Shown: positions 1 to 7,307 of the stretch, one piece after another
Layout of the letters: the number at the start of each line of letters is the position of its first letter
Numbering within the stretch: position 1 is the first letter of the stretch
From: CAWJAP01 sp963834365
GTDB taxonomy: Bacteria; Acidobacteriota; Vicinamibacteria; Vicinamibacterales; Vicinamibacteraceae
Assembly: GCA_963834365.1 (NCBI GenBank)
Contig: CAWIBS010000038.1
Location: 1 to 13,713 of the forward strand
Direction of reading: 5' to 3'
Length of the DNA stretch: 13,713 bases
Notes under the pieces: generated by a model
Database searches by the model: none
Seen by the model: the letters and a program-made list of their open reading frames with translations, nothing else
What the model was told of the DNA's origin: nothing
Translations under genes and position numbers: made by a program

Positions 1-2631
1 TCGGTCCGGAGCGCGTCGGTCGGTGAGAGTCGGGTCCCGCGACGCGCGGGTGCGTAGCTGGCCGCCAGCGCCGTGAGCAGGAGGCCTGCCGCAACCAGGC
101 CGAAACTGGTCAGGTCGCGCGGAGCCACGCCCGCGAGCAGCGCGCTCAGGAACGGCGTCGTCGCCGCCGCGACGACAAGGCCCGCCGTCACGCCGACGAC
201 GGCGATGACGAGGCCGTCGCGCAGCAGCAGGCGCATCACGCTAGAGGAAGTCGCACCGAGCGCGACGCGAAGGCCGATCTCCGGGATCCGGCGCGCCACC
301 GAATAGGCAACGAGGCCATAGACCCCGGCGACCGTCAGCGCCCAGCCGACCAGGCCGAGCGCCGCGAGCAGGGTGGCCGCGACCTGCGCCGGGAACAGCG
401 CGACGGCCATCACATCCTGAAGCGGCCGCACGCGGACGCGGACGCGGGGATCGACACCAGCCAGCACGCCTTGGAGGGCTCGGGCGAGCGCGCCCGCGTC
501 GCCTTCGCTGCGCGCGTGGATGGTGATGGCCCCGATCTGCGGCCCCACCGGCCAGTAGACCTGGGGCCTGGTCTCCTCGCCGAGGGTCATGTAGCGGCTG
601 TCGGCGACGACGCCGACAATCTCCGCCCACGGCAGCTCCTGGCCCGCGGGCGCGGGCCGGCGGACGCGACGCCCCAGGGCGCTCGAGCCGGGAAGCAGCT
701 GTCTCGCGAACGTCTCGTTCACGATGACCGCCCGAGCCGGAGCCTGCGCGTCGGCGTCGTCGAACTCCCGCCCGGTGCGCAATGGAATGCGCATCACCCG
801 GAAGTAGTCAGGGAGGATCCAATTCGTCCGTACGGTCGCCTTCCGGACGCCTTCGGGGCCATCGACCTGCAGGCTGTTGATGTTGACCTCCAGACTCAAC
901 GGCACGACTGCGGCGGCCGACACGGCGGTGACCTGCGGTGCAGTTTTCAGGCGGCGGATGGCGGCCCGATAGAAGGCATCCACGTCCCCCGGGGACAGCT
1001 GCGCGGAGCGTGTGTCGACCTCGACGGTCACCACGTGCTCCATGTCGAAGCCCGGATCGATCCGGCTCGCCACCCACAGGCTCCGGACGAACAGCGTCGT
1101 TCCGACCAGCAGCACCGTCGAGAGCGCGACCTGCACGCCGATGAGCACGCCTCGCGCCGACCAACGCCGGTGACCGAGAGCCCGGGGCGCCGTGCCGATA
1201 CCGCCGACCACCGAGACGCGGAACGCCTGCAGCACCGGCGCGACGCCGACCACCACGGTCGACAGGCCGACGAGCGCCGCGAGGTAGCCGAGGAGATTGA
1301 GGTCGATCGGCACCTCCGCCTCGAACGGGACCGGAAAGGGCAGCGGCACCGCCACCAGCAGGCGCGCGACCCACAGGCTGCCAATCGCGCCAAGGCCGAT
1401 GCCGGTCACGGCCAGCACGAGGCTCTCGGCCAGGAGCAGACGCGCCAGCCGCCAGCGGCCACAGCCGATGCTCACGCGCAGCGCGAACTCGCGCTGCCGG
1501 GCCGCGGCGCGCGCCACCAGCAAGCCGGCGACATTGACGCACGCCACGACCGCGAGCAGCAGGACGAGCACGACGACCACCGTCGCGAAGAGCACGAGCA
1601 CCCGCATCGCCTGATCGTTCGCGCTGATGAACAGCCCCAGCGGGTGGAAGGGGAACGTCTGGACCCGGCCCAAGGCCTTGTTGTCGATCGGATCGGCGCT
1701 CGCCAGCGCCGCGCCGCGCGCCGCGACGCGGGCCCGGAACTCCGCCTCGGTCTGGCCTGGTGCCAGCAGTCCCAGCAGCTCGGTACTGGGCCTCTCCACG
1801 CCGTGTCGTCGGCGGCCGGGCCGACGACCCCGCCGGCAGGTAGATCGACGGCGCAACGCCGAGGCCCCACAGCGAACGGTACCCGCGCGGCAGCACGCCG
1901 ATCACCGTGTAGCGATGACCATTCAGTACCAGCGTCCGCCCGATGGCGTTCGGGTCGTTCGCCAGCCGGCGTTCCCAGAAGGCGTGCGTCACGACCGCCG
2001 TGTCGCCCGCCTCGCGGACGCTCTCGGCCGTGAACACGCGTCCCTGCGCCGCCTCGACGCCCAGCGCAGCGAAGTAGTGCGCGCTCACCGACTGGCCGTG
2101 TATCCGCACCGGTTCGTCGCCGGCTTGCCAGGCGAGCTCTTCGATCCGATAGCCGAGGCAGGACACGCCCGGCGTCGCCTCGCACAGGTCGCGCAGATTC
2201 AACCAGGAGATCCGATTGCCATCGCCGATCCAGAAGCGGACCAGCGATGCCGGACGGGAGGCGCTCACAGGCTGCAGGACGACCGCGTTCACCACGCTGA
2301 AGAGCGCCGTGCCGAAACCGGTGCTGATGCCCAGCGACAGGCAGGCGACGACGAGCAGCGTCTTGCTGCGCATCAGGCCGCGACAGGCGTAGCGCACATC
2401 CTGGACCGCGCCTTCGAGAGCGGCCGGCACCCAGACGTGGTGCGCCGCCTCGCGCGCCAGGGTCGCGTTCCCCATGCGGAAGCTGGCCGCACGCCGCGCG
2501 TCCTCGGGCGGCAGGCCGGCGTCGACCTGGTCTTGCTCGGCAAGCGCGCGATGCCAGGCGATCTCGTCAGCGAGGTCCTGCTCGCGCCGCCGGCGATGCC
2601 ACAGATACGAGAGCCGTCGAAGCAGCCGCAC
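1..2631 (-). CDS. ADOP-family permease (MacB/FtsX-like), frameshifted
   Basis: Large inner-membrane permease of the acidobacterial duplicated orphan permease type, related to MacB/FtsX permeases of ABC exporters but without its own ATPase; its substrate is unknown. The N-terminus starts at a GTG at 2631 (MRLLRRLSYLWHRRR) with a purine-rich GGAAGGAAAG upstream. It has the family's cytoplasmic helical region (EIAWHRALAEQD), then DVRYACRGLMRS and a first membrane segment (LLVVACLSLGIS). This frame holds to about residue 270 (IYLPAG, near 1830) and then turns to unrelated sequence. The gene resumes in another frame at about 1799 (VERPSTELLGLLAPGQ) and stays open to base 1, passing a membrane segment, the REFALRVSIGC motif, the second periplasmic domain and the last permease domain (IPEIGLRVALGATSS). 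It ends ALRT at the window edge, where ADOP proteins normally stop within a few residues. One +1-type frameshift (about 1800-1850) separates the parts; it may be a real lesion or a sequencing error. Downstream partner of padR, 20 nt away. Confidence 0.85.
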
Positions 2632-2651
2632 GGGGCTTTCCTTCCGTCCGT

Positions 2652-2993
2652 CTAGGTCGTACGCAGGACGCGCTGGATGGCGGTGACGACGTAGTCGAAC
2701 TCACGCGCCTGCGCCGTCAGGTGCTTCCGCCCGGCCGCGGTCAGCGTGTAGTAGCGGGCGCGCCGGTTGTTGTCCGAGGCGCCCCATTCGTCGCTGACCC
2801 ACCCGTTCAGGAGCAGCCGTTGCAGTGCCGTGTAGAGCGAGCTCTCGCCGAGCTCGAGGACGTCGCCCGACGACGCACGGATCGCCTGCGCGATCGCGTA
2901 GCCGTGGCGCTTGCCGCCGGCGAGCGCCTTCAGAATCAGGAGGTCGACGGTGCCGTTCGGCAACCCAGGCGGCAGGCGATCGTTCGTTCCCAT
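2652..2993 (-). CDS. PadR-family transcriptional regulator
   Basis: A 113-residue winged-helix repressor of the PadR family; such proteins bind palindromic operators as dimers and often control adjacent permease genes. The sequence has the family start (LPNGTVDLLILKAL, about residues 10-23), the HGYAIAQAI helix, the recognition region LGESSLYTALQRLLLNGWV and the wing (RRARYYTLTAAGRKHL), then a short C-terminal helix. The length is normal for the short PadR class that accompanies ADOP genes. Its TAG stop is 20 nt from the GTG start of the ADOP permease, which indicates one operon. There is no Shine-Dalgarno sequence before the ATG at 2993, and that codon lies inside an operator-like palindrome. 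Autoregulation through the two palindromes at 2989-3009 and 3039-3059 is inferred. The effector is unknown. Confidence 0.93.
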   Translation of the reverse strand: MGTNDRLPPGLPNGTVDLLILKALAGGKRHGYAIAQAIRASSGDVLELGESSLYTALQRLLLNGWVSDEWGASDNNRRARYYTLTAAGRKHLTAQAREFDYVVTAIQRVLRTT

Positions 2994-3009
2994 CGTGACG
3001 TGATGGGAG
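2989..3009. promoter_or_regulatory. Proximal PadR operator-like palindrome
   Basis: Imperfect palindrome with arms CCCATCGTG and GATGGGAG around a 4-nt centre. It matches the distal site at 3039-3059 in 18 of 21 positions. It contains the padR start codon (2991-2993, read on the minus strand) and touches the proposed -10 element. A bound repressor here would block transcription initiation and overlap the first codon. PadR binding is inferred from position and symmetry. Confidence 0.6.
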
Positions 3010-3036
3010 CATGACCTACGACGAACGGTGAGTCAA
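3008..3036 (-). promoter_or_regulatory. Putative padR-ADOP promoter
   Basis: On the minus strand a TTGACT -35 box (3031-3036) is followed after 17 nt by CATGCT (3008-3013), a weak -10 box. Both elements lie between or against the two palindromes. Transcription would begin near 3001, leaving a leader of under about 10 nt before the ATG at 2993, in line with the absence of a Shine-Dalgarno sequence. Confidence 0.45.
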
Positions 3037-3038
3037 GC

Positions 3039-3059
3039 CCCATCGTGGCACGATGGGAG
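3039..3059. promoter_or_regulatory. Distal PadR operator-like palindrome
   Basis: Contains a perfect 8-bp inverted repeat with a single central base (CCATCGTG, G, CACGATGG). It lies exactly 50 bp from the proximal copy, close to an integral number of helical turns, and just upstream of the -35 box of the padR promoter. Two sites at this spacing would suit cooperative dimer binding. It also overlaps the start of the broken plus-strand PQQ-like reading frame. Confidence 0.6.
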
Positions 3060-3110
3060 TCCGGCCGCGGCGGTGGGGAGGGCTCGTCTCCAGCCGGTGC
3101 GTTGCATGGC

Positions 3111-3245
3111 GTCGAGCCTGGAAAGAAGATGTACGGGTTGATCGCGGTCGATGGGAAGCTGCTGGTCCTGACGGAAACGGGCGATCTAGTCTTGGTCGAG
3201 GCCTCGCCGGTCGCCTACAAGGAACTGGATTCTTCCAGGGTTAAG
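3111..3245 (+). pseudogene. Fragment of PQQ-like beta-propeller protein
   Basis: About 45 codons read GKKMYGLIAVDGKLLVL, then TGDLVLVEASPVAYKEL. This is the blade sequence typical of PQQ-binding-like/BamB-type propeller repeats, in which 'GSLIAVDGKL...GDLVLAEA' is a standard C-terminal blade. Nothing before or after it in any frame continues the propeller, so it is a sliver of a gene that would normally exceed 400 codons. After about 3245 the open frame is only the antisense of the ADOP remnant. It starts right beside the distal padR operator, so a recombination joint near 3060-3110 is likely. Confidence 0.6.
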
Positions 3246-3470
3246 ACCGCTGATTCTGAACAGCGGAAATCGACACCCCAATCGTCAGTTGGAACCGGTC
3301 GGCGAAACGGCCGTCGCCGCAGTCTTCAGCTGAGCGTTCGGCGAGCACTCGCGTGGAGCCGTGCGCGCACTAGCTCCCGTCGTTCCTGCAAGCCGCAACG
3401 AGCCGGGGTCCGGAGCGCGGCCCAACGCCTGCATCCGGACGGCGCGCGAGTCTTGGATCGCGACGCGGGC
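3246..3470. other. Non-coding stretch between gene remnants
   Basis: I see no coding signal here. The only structure noted is a short hairpin at 3247-3266 (CCGCTG, 8-nt loop, CAGCGG). It is not followed by a T-run, so it is not a convincing terminator. Confidence 0.4.
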
Positions 3471-4096
3471 TCAGTCCTGGCGGAGCGCGACGACCGGATC
3501 GATGCGAGCCGCGCGTGCCGCCGGGATGGCGCAGGCGATCAGCGCAGCGCCGGTCAGGCCAATGGTCATGAAGGCAACGGTCGCCGGATCGTTTGGCTCG
3601 ACGCCGTGCAGCAGCCCTCGCATCACCCGGCCGAGGGCTAACGTGGCGACAATGCCCGGGCCGAGGCCCAGCAGCACGTAGATCATTGCCTGGCTGATGA
3701 TGAGGCGGACCACGGCCGCCGGCCGCGCGCCGATGGCGATGCCGACCGCCGTCTCGCGGGTCCTGCGGGCGACCGATCGCGCCACGACTCCGAACGTCCC
3801 GGCCAGCGCCATCAGGGCGGCGGACGCCGCATAGACCCGGAGCAGGTACATGTTGAACCGCCGCGGCGCCACCGAATCGGCCAGCGACTGCTCCAGGCTC
3901 TGGAACTGGTAAACCGGCTGGGTGCGATCGAGCTGCTCGACCGGCTCCCTTTACCGCCGAGAATAGTGGCGCCGGCATGCGCACGGCGACGACGATCGAC
4001 CGCGTCGCCGGCGAGCGCTGCCATGGAGGACAGTTCGGGCATCGTCTCGCCGTCGAGGCTCGTAAAGGACGGCTTTCTCGGCCCGGACGGCAACTC
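3471..4096 (-). pseudogene. C-terminal remnant of a second ADOP permease
   Basis: The last 160 codons before the TGA at 3471 are one open frame: EPVEQLDRTQPVYQFQSLEQ, then SVAPRRFNMYLLRVYAAS, the TRETAVGIAIGA motif and the permease tail ending AARIDPVVALRQD, the usual end of ADOP/FtsX-like permeases. An in-frame TAA at 3951-3953 blocks it upstream, but the gene continues in a second frame (WQRSPATRSIVVAVRMP, about 3955-4035) and, further upstream, in a third frame (FTSLDGETMPELS, about 4035-4080). Two frameshifts plus loss of the N-terminal 600 or so codons show a dead fragment. It differs in sequence from the C-terminus of the ADOP gene at 1-2631, so it is a separate paralogue and not a simple duplication. 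Confidence 0.75.
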
Positions 4097-4211
4097 CGAG
4101 GGCGGATCCTTAGAAGCGATCTCGCGAGTAGGTTCTAGTCTTGGGTCAGTTGCGGCCGCTCTGATCTGACAGCCTCGTCTTACCTAGCGGCGAGGCGAGT
4201 CCGAACTGCGC

Positions 4212-4709
4212 ATGTGCCCAGAACGACTCGAAGCCCTCGCGGCTACACCTGGTACCCGTCTCCTCGACAGCGGAGTAGAACGTGAGCGTGAGAACCGATT
4301 CCGTCGTTCCGTACGCCGTTCGGGCGGCTGGAACGTCGCCCTCTGGGTTGTTCAACTGCTGCTGGCTCTGGGCTTCGGCATGGCGGGGATCATGAAGACC
4401 ACCATGCTGATCGACGAGCTGGCCAAGCAGTTGGTCTGGCCAGGCGCGCTGCCACCAGCGCTGGTTCGCTTCATCGGCGTGTCCGAGTTCGCAGGCGCCC
4501 TGGGGCTACTCCTGCCCGCCCTCACGCGAATCAAGCCAATCCTGACGCCGTTGGCCGCCGCCGGACTGGTGCTCGTCATGGCCTTGGCAGCGCTGTTCCA
4601 CATCTCGCGCGGTGAGTGGGGCGCGCTGCCGATCAACGCCGTCCTGGGTGGGCTGGCGGCGTTCGTCGCCTGGGGACGGCGACGTCGAGCGACTATCGAA
4701 CCGCGATAG
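4212..4709 (+). CDS. DoxX-like family membrane protein
   Basis: A 165-residue reading frame whose part from about residue 40 is a complete DoxX-like protein of some 125 residues: WNVALWVVQLLLALGFGMAG, KTTMLIDELAKQLVW, LPPALVRFIGVSEFAGALG, a third hydrophobic helix (LTPLAAAGLVLVMALAALFH) and a fourth (AVLGGLAAFVAW) before a basic tail. Four membrane helices are predicted. Homologues usually start at the residue before NVALW, but here that codon is TGG and no ATG, GTG or TTG occurs in frame between it and the ATG at 4212. The first 38 residues look unlike any domain I know. Either a native start was lost and translation begins upstream, or the gene is not expressed. The specific role is unknown; DoxX-like proteins have been linked to quinone and redox functions. 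Confidence 0.75.
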   Translation: MCPERLEALAATPGTRLLDSGVERERENRFRRSVRRSGGWNVALWVVQLLLALGFGMAGIMKTTMLIDELAKQLVWPGALPPALVRFIGVSEFAGALGLLLPALTRIKPILTPLAAAGLVLVMALAALFHISRGEWGALPINAVLGGLAAFVAWGRRRRATIEPR

Positions 4710-4845
4710 GCGGCGGCGATTCCGAACTAGCAGCATGCTGAACGGCCCCCTCGACCTCGGCGCCTTCTCACTCGCCACGTGAACCCCGACAGCGGCGACA
4801 CCGTCGGCAGCCGGCTCGACGACATCGTCGACTATGGCATGCTGA

Positions 4846-4947
4846 CCGAGCGTAGCGGCGATGGTGCCGAACGCAGGACATGGGATGCACGGGGACAATC
4901 TGACCTTCTACAACCAGGCTGTCCTGGCGTTCCTGCAGCGTCGTTAG
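4846..4947 (+). pseudogene. C-terminal sliver of an alpha/beta hydrolase
   Basis: Thirty-three codons ending at TAG (4945-4947) read MVPNAGHGMHGDNLTFYNQ, then AVLAFLQRR. This is the catalytic-histidine tail of alpha/beta-hydrolase enzymes ('P.AGH..H.DN...FN..VLAFL'). A TGA at 4843 closes the frame upstream, and I cannot find the nucleophile elbow or oxyanion motif nearby, so at most one tenth of a gene remains. It is unrelated in sequence to the complete hydrolase at 5236-6348. Confidence 0.5.
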
Positions 4948-5235
4948 CTTCGGCGGCAGCAGTCGACTGTCACACGAGCACGAAACACTTTTGGCTCATG
5001 CGAGCTATGCGGGCAACCCGAAGCGGTCGGACTCGATGCGGCCGGTTCGCCATCCGGTTCTAACTCGCATGAATCTGGTGCACCAAATACGTCCTGAGTG
5101 ACGCCGCAGGGACTTCCGATCTACCGGCCCGTTTTTCGAAGCCACTGGGCGACCACTGAGGAGCAACGACGTCACTTTCGGTTGATGTGCAGAAAGGGTT
5201 TACGCCAGCCAGCGAGTTGGGTCTGCACGGCTTCA
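4948..5235. other. Non-coding stretch with a long inverted repeat
   Basis: No coding region is recognised. The only structured element is the inverted repeat at 4996-5072, listed separately. No clear terminator was found for the minus-strand hydrolase that ends at 5236. Confidence 0.4.
4996..5072. repeat. Inverted repeat, 9-bp arms, 77 bp overall
   Basis: TCATGCGAG (4996-5004) is matched by its exact reverse complement CTCGCATGA (5064-5072) across 59 bp. The interior is partly self-complementary and contains CCGGTTCG and CCGGTTC as a near-direct repeat. The size resembles recombination or REP-like folded sites, but the integron attC core motifs (RYYYAAC and GTTRRRY) are absent at the arms. 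Function unknown. Confidence 0.35.
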
Positions 5236-6348
5236 TCATCGAACCGTGATGGCGAACAACGCGTCGAGTTCCTTCAAGAACTCGGACGAGTTCATGAACA
5301 CGGCGAAATGCCCCCCCTTGATTGTCACAAATCCCTTGTGCGGCGCTTCGACGCCATCGACGAAAGCTTTGGCGAGGCTAGTGGGCGTGGTGAAGTCGTC
5401 GGCACCCTGGATAACGAAGACCGGGACCTCGATTCGGCCTGCGAGCGCAGTCGGTCCGAGAGCATACTGTTGCGGCATCAGCCGCTCGGCACTCAGGTTC
5501 TGCCCATCGAACCAGTCGTTGATGTCCCTTGTTGTGTACCCAGGCGCGGTCAGCCCGAACCACCCCATGCTTGCGATGAAGGAGTCCGCCCCTTCGAACA
5601 GGTTTGCCCATCGGCGCTGCACCTGGTGGCCCCGGCCGTCTTTGCGCGGCGGCCGGCCGATCTCCTCGAGTTCGCGAACGGCGCGTGAATCACCCGACAA
5701 GCGGGCCTTCGCGAGCAGCGCGTCGTAGGCCACCTGGGTTTGGCGGGTCAGATCGCCGGCCACACCCACCTGCCCAGTTCCGACGAATGCGTGGAACAGA
5801 TCCGGCTTCGCCTTGGCCATCAACACGCCGAGAACGGAGCCCCAGGAGTGCCCCACCAGAACGATCTTGTCCTTCCGCAGATACGTGCGAACCGCGTCCG
5901 ACAGCTCGACGCCGTCCTGGACCAGCCGATCGATGGTCAGGGTTGCGGCGGAGCCCTGCCCGTTCCGGCCGAGCGTCCTTCCGGTTCCGCGCTGATCCCA
6001 TTGCACGACCGTGTAGGTCTTCAGCCAAGCGCGGAAAGCAGCATACCCCCACGGATTGGTGGCGTCGCCCGGCCCGCCGTGCAACACGAACACGACAGGA
6101 TTGGCGCGATCCTCGCCGCGGATGGTGATCCACTGGTCGATGCCGCCAACCTTCAGGTACTTCGCTTCGTCGATGCCATTGGGCGAGACGGCGTAATCCT
6201 GGGCGTTCCGCGTGCGAAGGAAATCCAACGCCGCGTCGAGCTTCCGCTGTTCGTCGGCGTCCGAGGATCGGCGTTCTTGCGTGCGTACGGGACTCGACAG
6301 CGCGAGAGCCACGCCGAACGCGACGAGTGTGACAAGCCGCTTCGACAT
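5236..6348 (-). CDS. Secreted alpha/beta hydrolase, peptidase S33-like
   Basis: A 370-residue exported hydrolase of the prolyl-iminopeptidase-like (S33) type. A Sec signal peptide covers about residues 1-22 (MSKRLVTLVAFGVALALSSP). The oxyanion motif HGGPG is at 90-94, followed by the family's WDQRGTG at 117-123. The nucleophile elbow GHSWG is at 166-170 (Ser168), the acid lies in QGADDFTTP (Asp317 or Asp318), and the base is in KGGHFAVF (His347). All catalytic elements are present, so the enzyme is probably active outside the cytoplasm on a small ester or an N-terminal prolyl peptide; the real substrate cannot be told. The start at 6348 is chosen over a longer frame from 6399 because AGGAGG lies 6 nt upstream of it and the signal peptide begins there. 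It is divergent from the P-loop ATPase gene and has no operon partner. Confidence 0.88.
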   Translation of the reverse strand: MSKRLVTLVAFGVALALSSPVRTQERRSSDADEQRKLDAALDFLRTRNAQDYAVSPNGIDEAKYLKVGGIDQWITIRGEDRANPVVFVLHGGPGDATNPWGYAAFRAWLKTYTVVQWDQRGTGRTLGRNGQGSAATLTIDRLVQDGVELSDAVRTYLRKDKIVLVGHSWGSVLGVLMAKAKPDLFHAFVGTGQVGVAGDLTRQTQVAYDALLAKARLSGDSRAVRELEEIGRPPRKDGRGHQVQRRWANLFEGADSFIASMGWFGLTAPGYTTRDINDWFDGQNLSAERLMPQQYALGPTALAGRIEVPVFVIQGADDFTTPTSLAKAFVDGVEAPHKGFVTIKGGHFAVFMNSSEFLKELDALFAITVR

Positions 6349-6354
6349 CCTGTC

Positions 6355-6360
6355 CCTCCT
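6355..6360 (-). promoter_or_regulatory. Ribosome binding site of the S33-like hydrolase
   Basis: A perfect AGGAGG on the minus strand, 6 nt before the ATG at 6348. It decides the start of the hydrolase, because the in-frame upstream start at 6399 has none. Confidence 0.75.
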
Positions 6361-6672
6361 ACCATGCCGGACTTGGTATGAGACGGCCAGGGAACACATC
6401 CAGTTGCATCAGAACATATTGAGCAACGTCCTGAGCATGCGACTCCCTTCGATTGAAGGCTCTGCCACGTGGATCAGCCAGCTGCGGAATCGTTCCGACA
6501 GCCACCCGAACGACGTAGGTATCCAGTCACGCCGCAGCGTCGAGCTTGGCTCCATCGGAGGCAATACTATCCCGGGGGCGCGGTCCAGTGACTGTGCCGG
6601 GCTCGCCCCGGTCCAACACGTGTCGCGGTCAGGTCGACTCGTGCTGCAACATCGGCCCTACCCAACGTTAAG
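6361..6672. other. Divergent intergenic region
   Basis: About 310 bp between the minus-strand hydrolase and the plus-strand ATPase, which should hold both promoters. I cannot identify convincing -35/-10 pairs. Two weak symmetries are visible: TACCA and TGGTA separated by 9 bp (about 6360-6378), and a GC-rich hairpin (CCGGGGGCG with CGCCCCGG, about 6570-6620). No gene is seen. Confidence 0.4.
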
Positions 6673-7236
6673 ATGAACTGTCGCAGGCCCACTGTCTCCA
6701 TGCGTCGCGTTGTTCTCACGGGTGGCCCAGGCGCGGGCAAGACGACGCTGCTCACTGAGCTCGCCGCGATGGGCTACACCACCGTTGAAGAGTCTGCTCG
6801 AGCCATCATCGCCGATAGGCTGGCACGCGGCGCCAGTGCTCGACCGGACGTGCCTGCGTTCGCCCGCGAGATCCTGCGTCGAGACATCGAGAAGTACCTC
6901 GCCCAGCCGCAGATGTCCAAAGTGGTCTTCTTCGACCGTGGGGTCATAGACGCGGTCGGTTTCCTTCAGGAGGTGTCACCGCTACCGGCAGGCGAGCTGG
7001 CAGCAATGCTATCCGCGTATCCGTTCTACTCGCCGGTGTTCATGCTGCCGCCTTGGGAGGCCATCTACACAACCGACGCGGAGCGCGTCCAATCGTTCGC
7101 CGAAGCCGTCGACGTCCACGCGAGGATCGCGCAGTGGTACAGCGCGTGCGGCTACGTGCTGTGCGAAGTTCCTCGCCTTCCAGTTCCGCAGCGCGCAGCG
7201 CATGTCCTCCGCATCCTCGCAGAAAGCGACGCCTGA
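6673..7236 (+). CDS. AAA family P-loop ATPase/kinase (NadR-like, AAA_28)
   Basis: A small P-loop protein of 187 residues from the ATG at 6673, or 178 from the ATG at 6700. Homologues usually start close to the second one (MRRVVLTGGPGAGKTT), so 6700 is the better biological start, although neither has a clear Shine-Dalgarno sequence. Walker A is GGPGAGKT (residues 17-24 of the long form), followed by a helix and TVEESARAIIADRLARG. The Walker B-like strand is KVVFFDRGVIDAVGFL, and a lid region with conserved aromatics follows (YPFYSPVFMLPPWEAIY). Proteins of this kind resemble the ribosylnicotinamide-kinase domain of NadR and are annotated as ATP/GTP-binding or predicted nucleoside kinases; the substrate is unknown. 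It stands alone, convergent with the small gene at 7308-7706. Confidence 0.85.
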   Translation: MNCRRPTVSMRRVVLTGGPGAGKTTLLTELAAMGYTTVEESARAIIADRLARGASARPDVPAFAREILRRDIEKYLAQPQMSKVVFFDRGVIDAVGFLQEVSPLPAGELAAMLSAYPFYSPVFMLPPWEAIYTTDAERVQSFAEAVDVHARIAQWYSACGYVLCEVPRLPVPQRAAHVLRILAESDA

Positions 7237-7307
7237 CCCGCGTGTGACGCCGATGTGGCTGCGTTGACCTCCACGGACCCGCCACGGAGGCACACGGCGG
7301 CGGCGGC

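Noticed and set aside
471..2655. Long plus-strand open frames (520 and 342 codons) across the ADOP gene
   Set aside because: Antisense shadows of the permease; they are rich in Arg, Ala and His, with no membrane or domain pattern.
3247..3266. Hairpin CCGCTG/CAGCGG considered as a terminator
   Set aside because: No T-run follows on either strand and no intact gene ends at it.
3370..3984. 204-codon minus-strand frame as a separate gene
   Set aside because: Only a short part of it (near VAVRMPAPLFSAVKG) belongs to the ADOP remnant; the rest is an out-of-frame reading of the permease tail at 3471-3950.
4146..4355. Minus-strand 69-codon frame antisense to the start of the DoxX-like gene
   Set aside because: No recognisable domain and no clear ribosome binding site; it may hint that foreign DNA replaced the DoxX 5' end, but there is no positive support.
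4996..5072. Inverted repeat considered as an integron attC site
   Set aside because: Arms lack RYYYAAC and GTTRRRY cores and no integron integrase is present; the only recombinase here is an unrelated decayed type.
6640..6680. ACCCAAC followed directly by GTTAAGA before the ATPase gene, resembling integron attC core sites
   Set aside because: The second core deviates from GTTRRRY at its last position, the two cores are adjacent rather than 50-100 bp apart, and no complementary partner core lies upstream.
7237..7307. CCTCC/GGAGG symmetry between two convergent genes considered as a bidirectional terminator
   Set aside because: The stem is only 5 bp with mismatches beyond, and there is no T-tract on either side.
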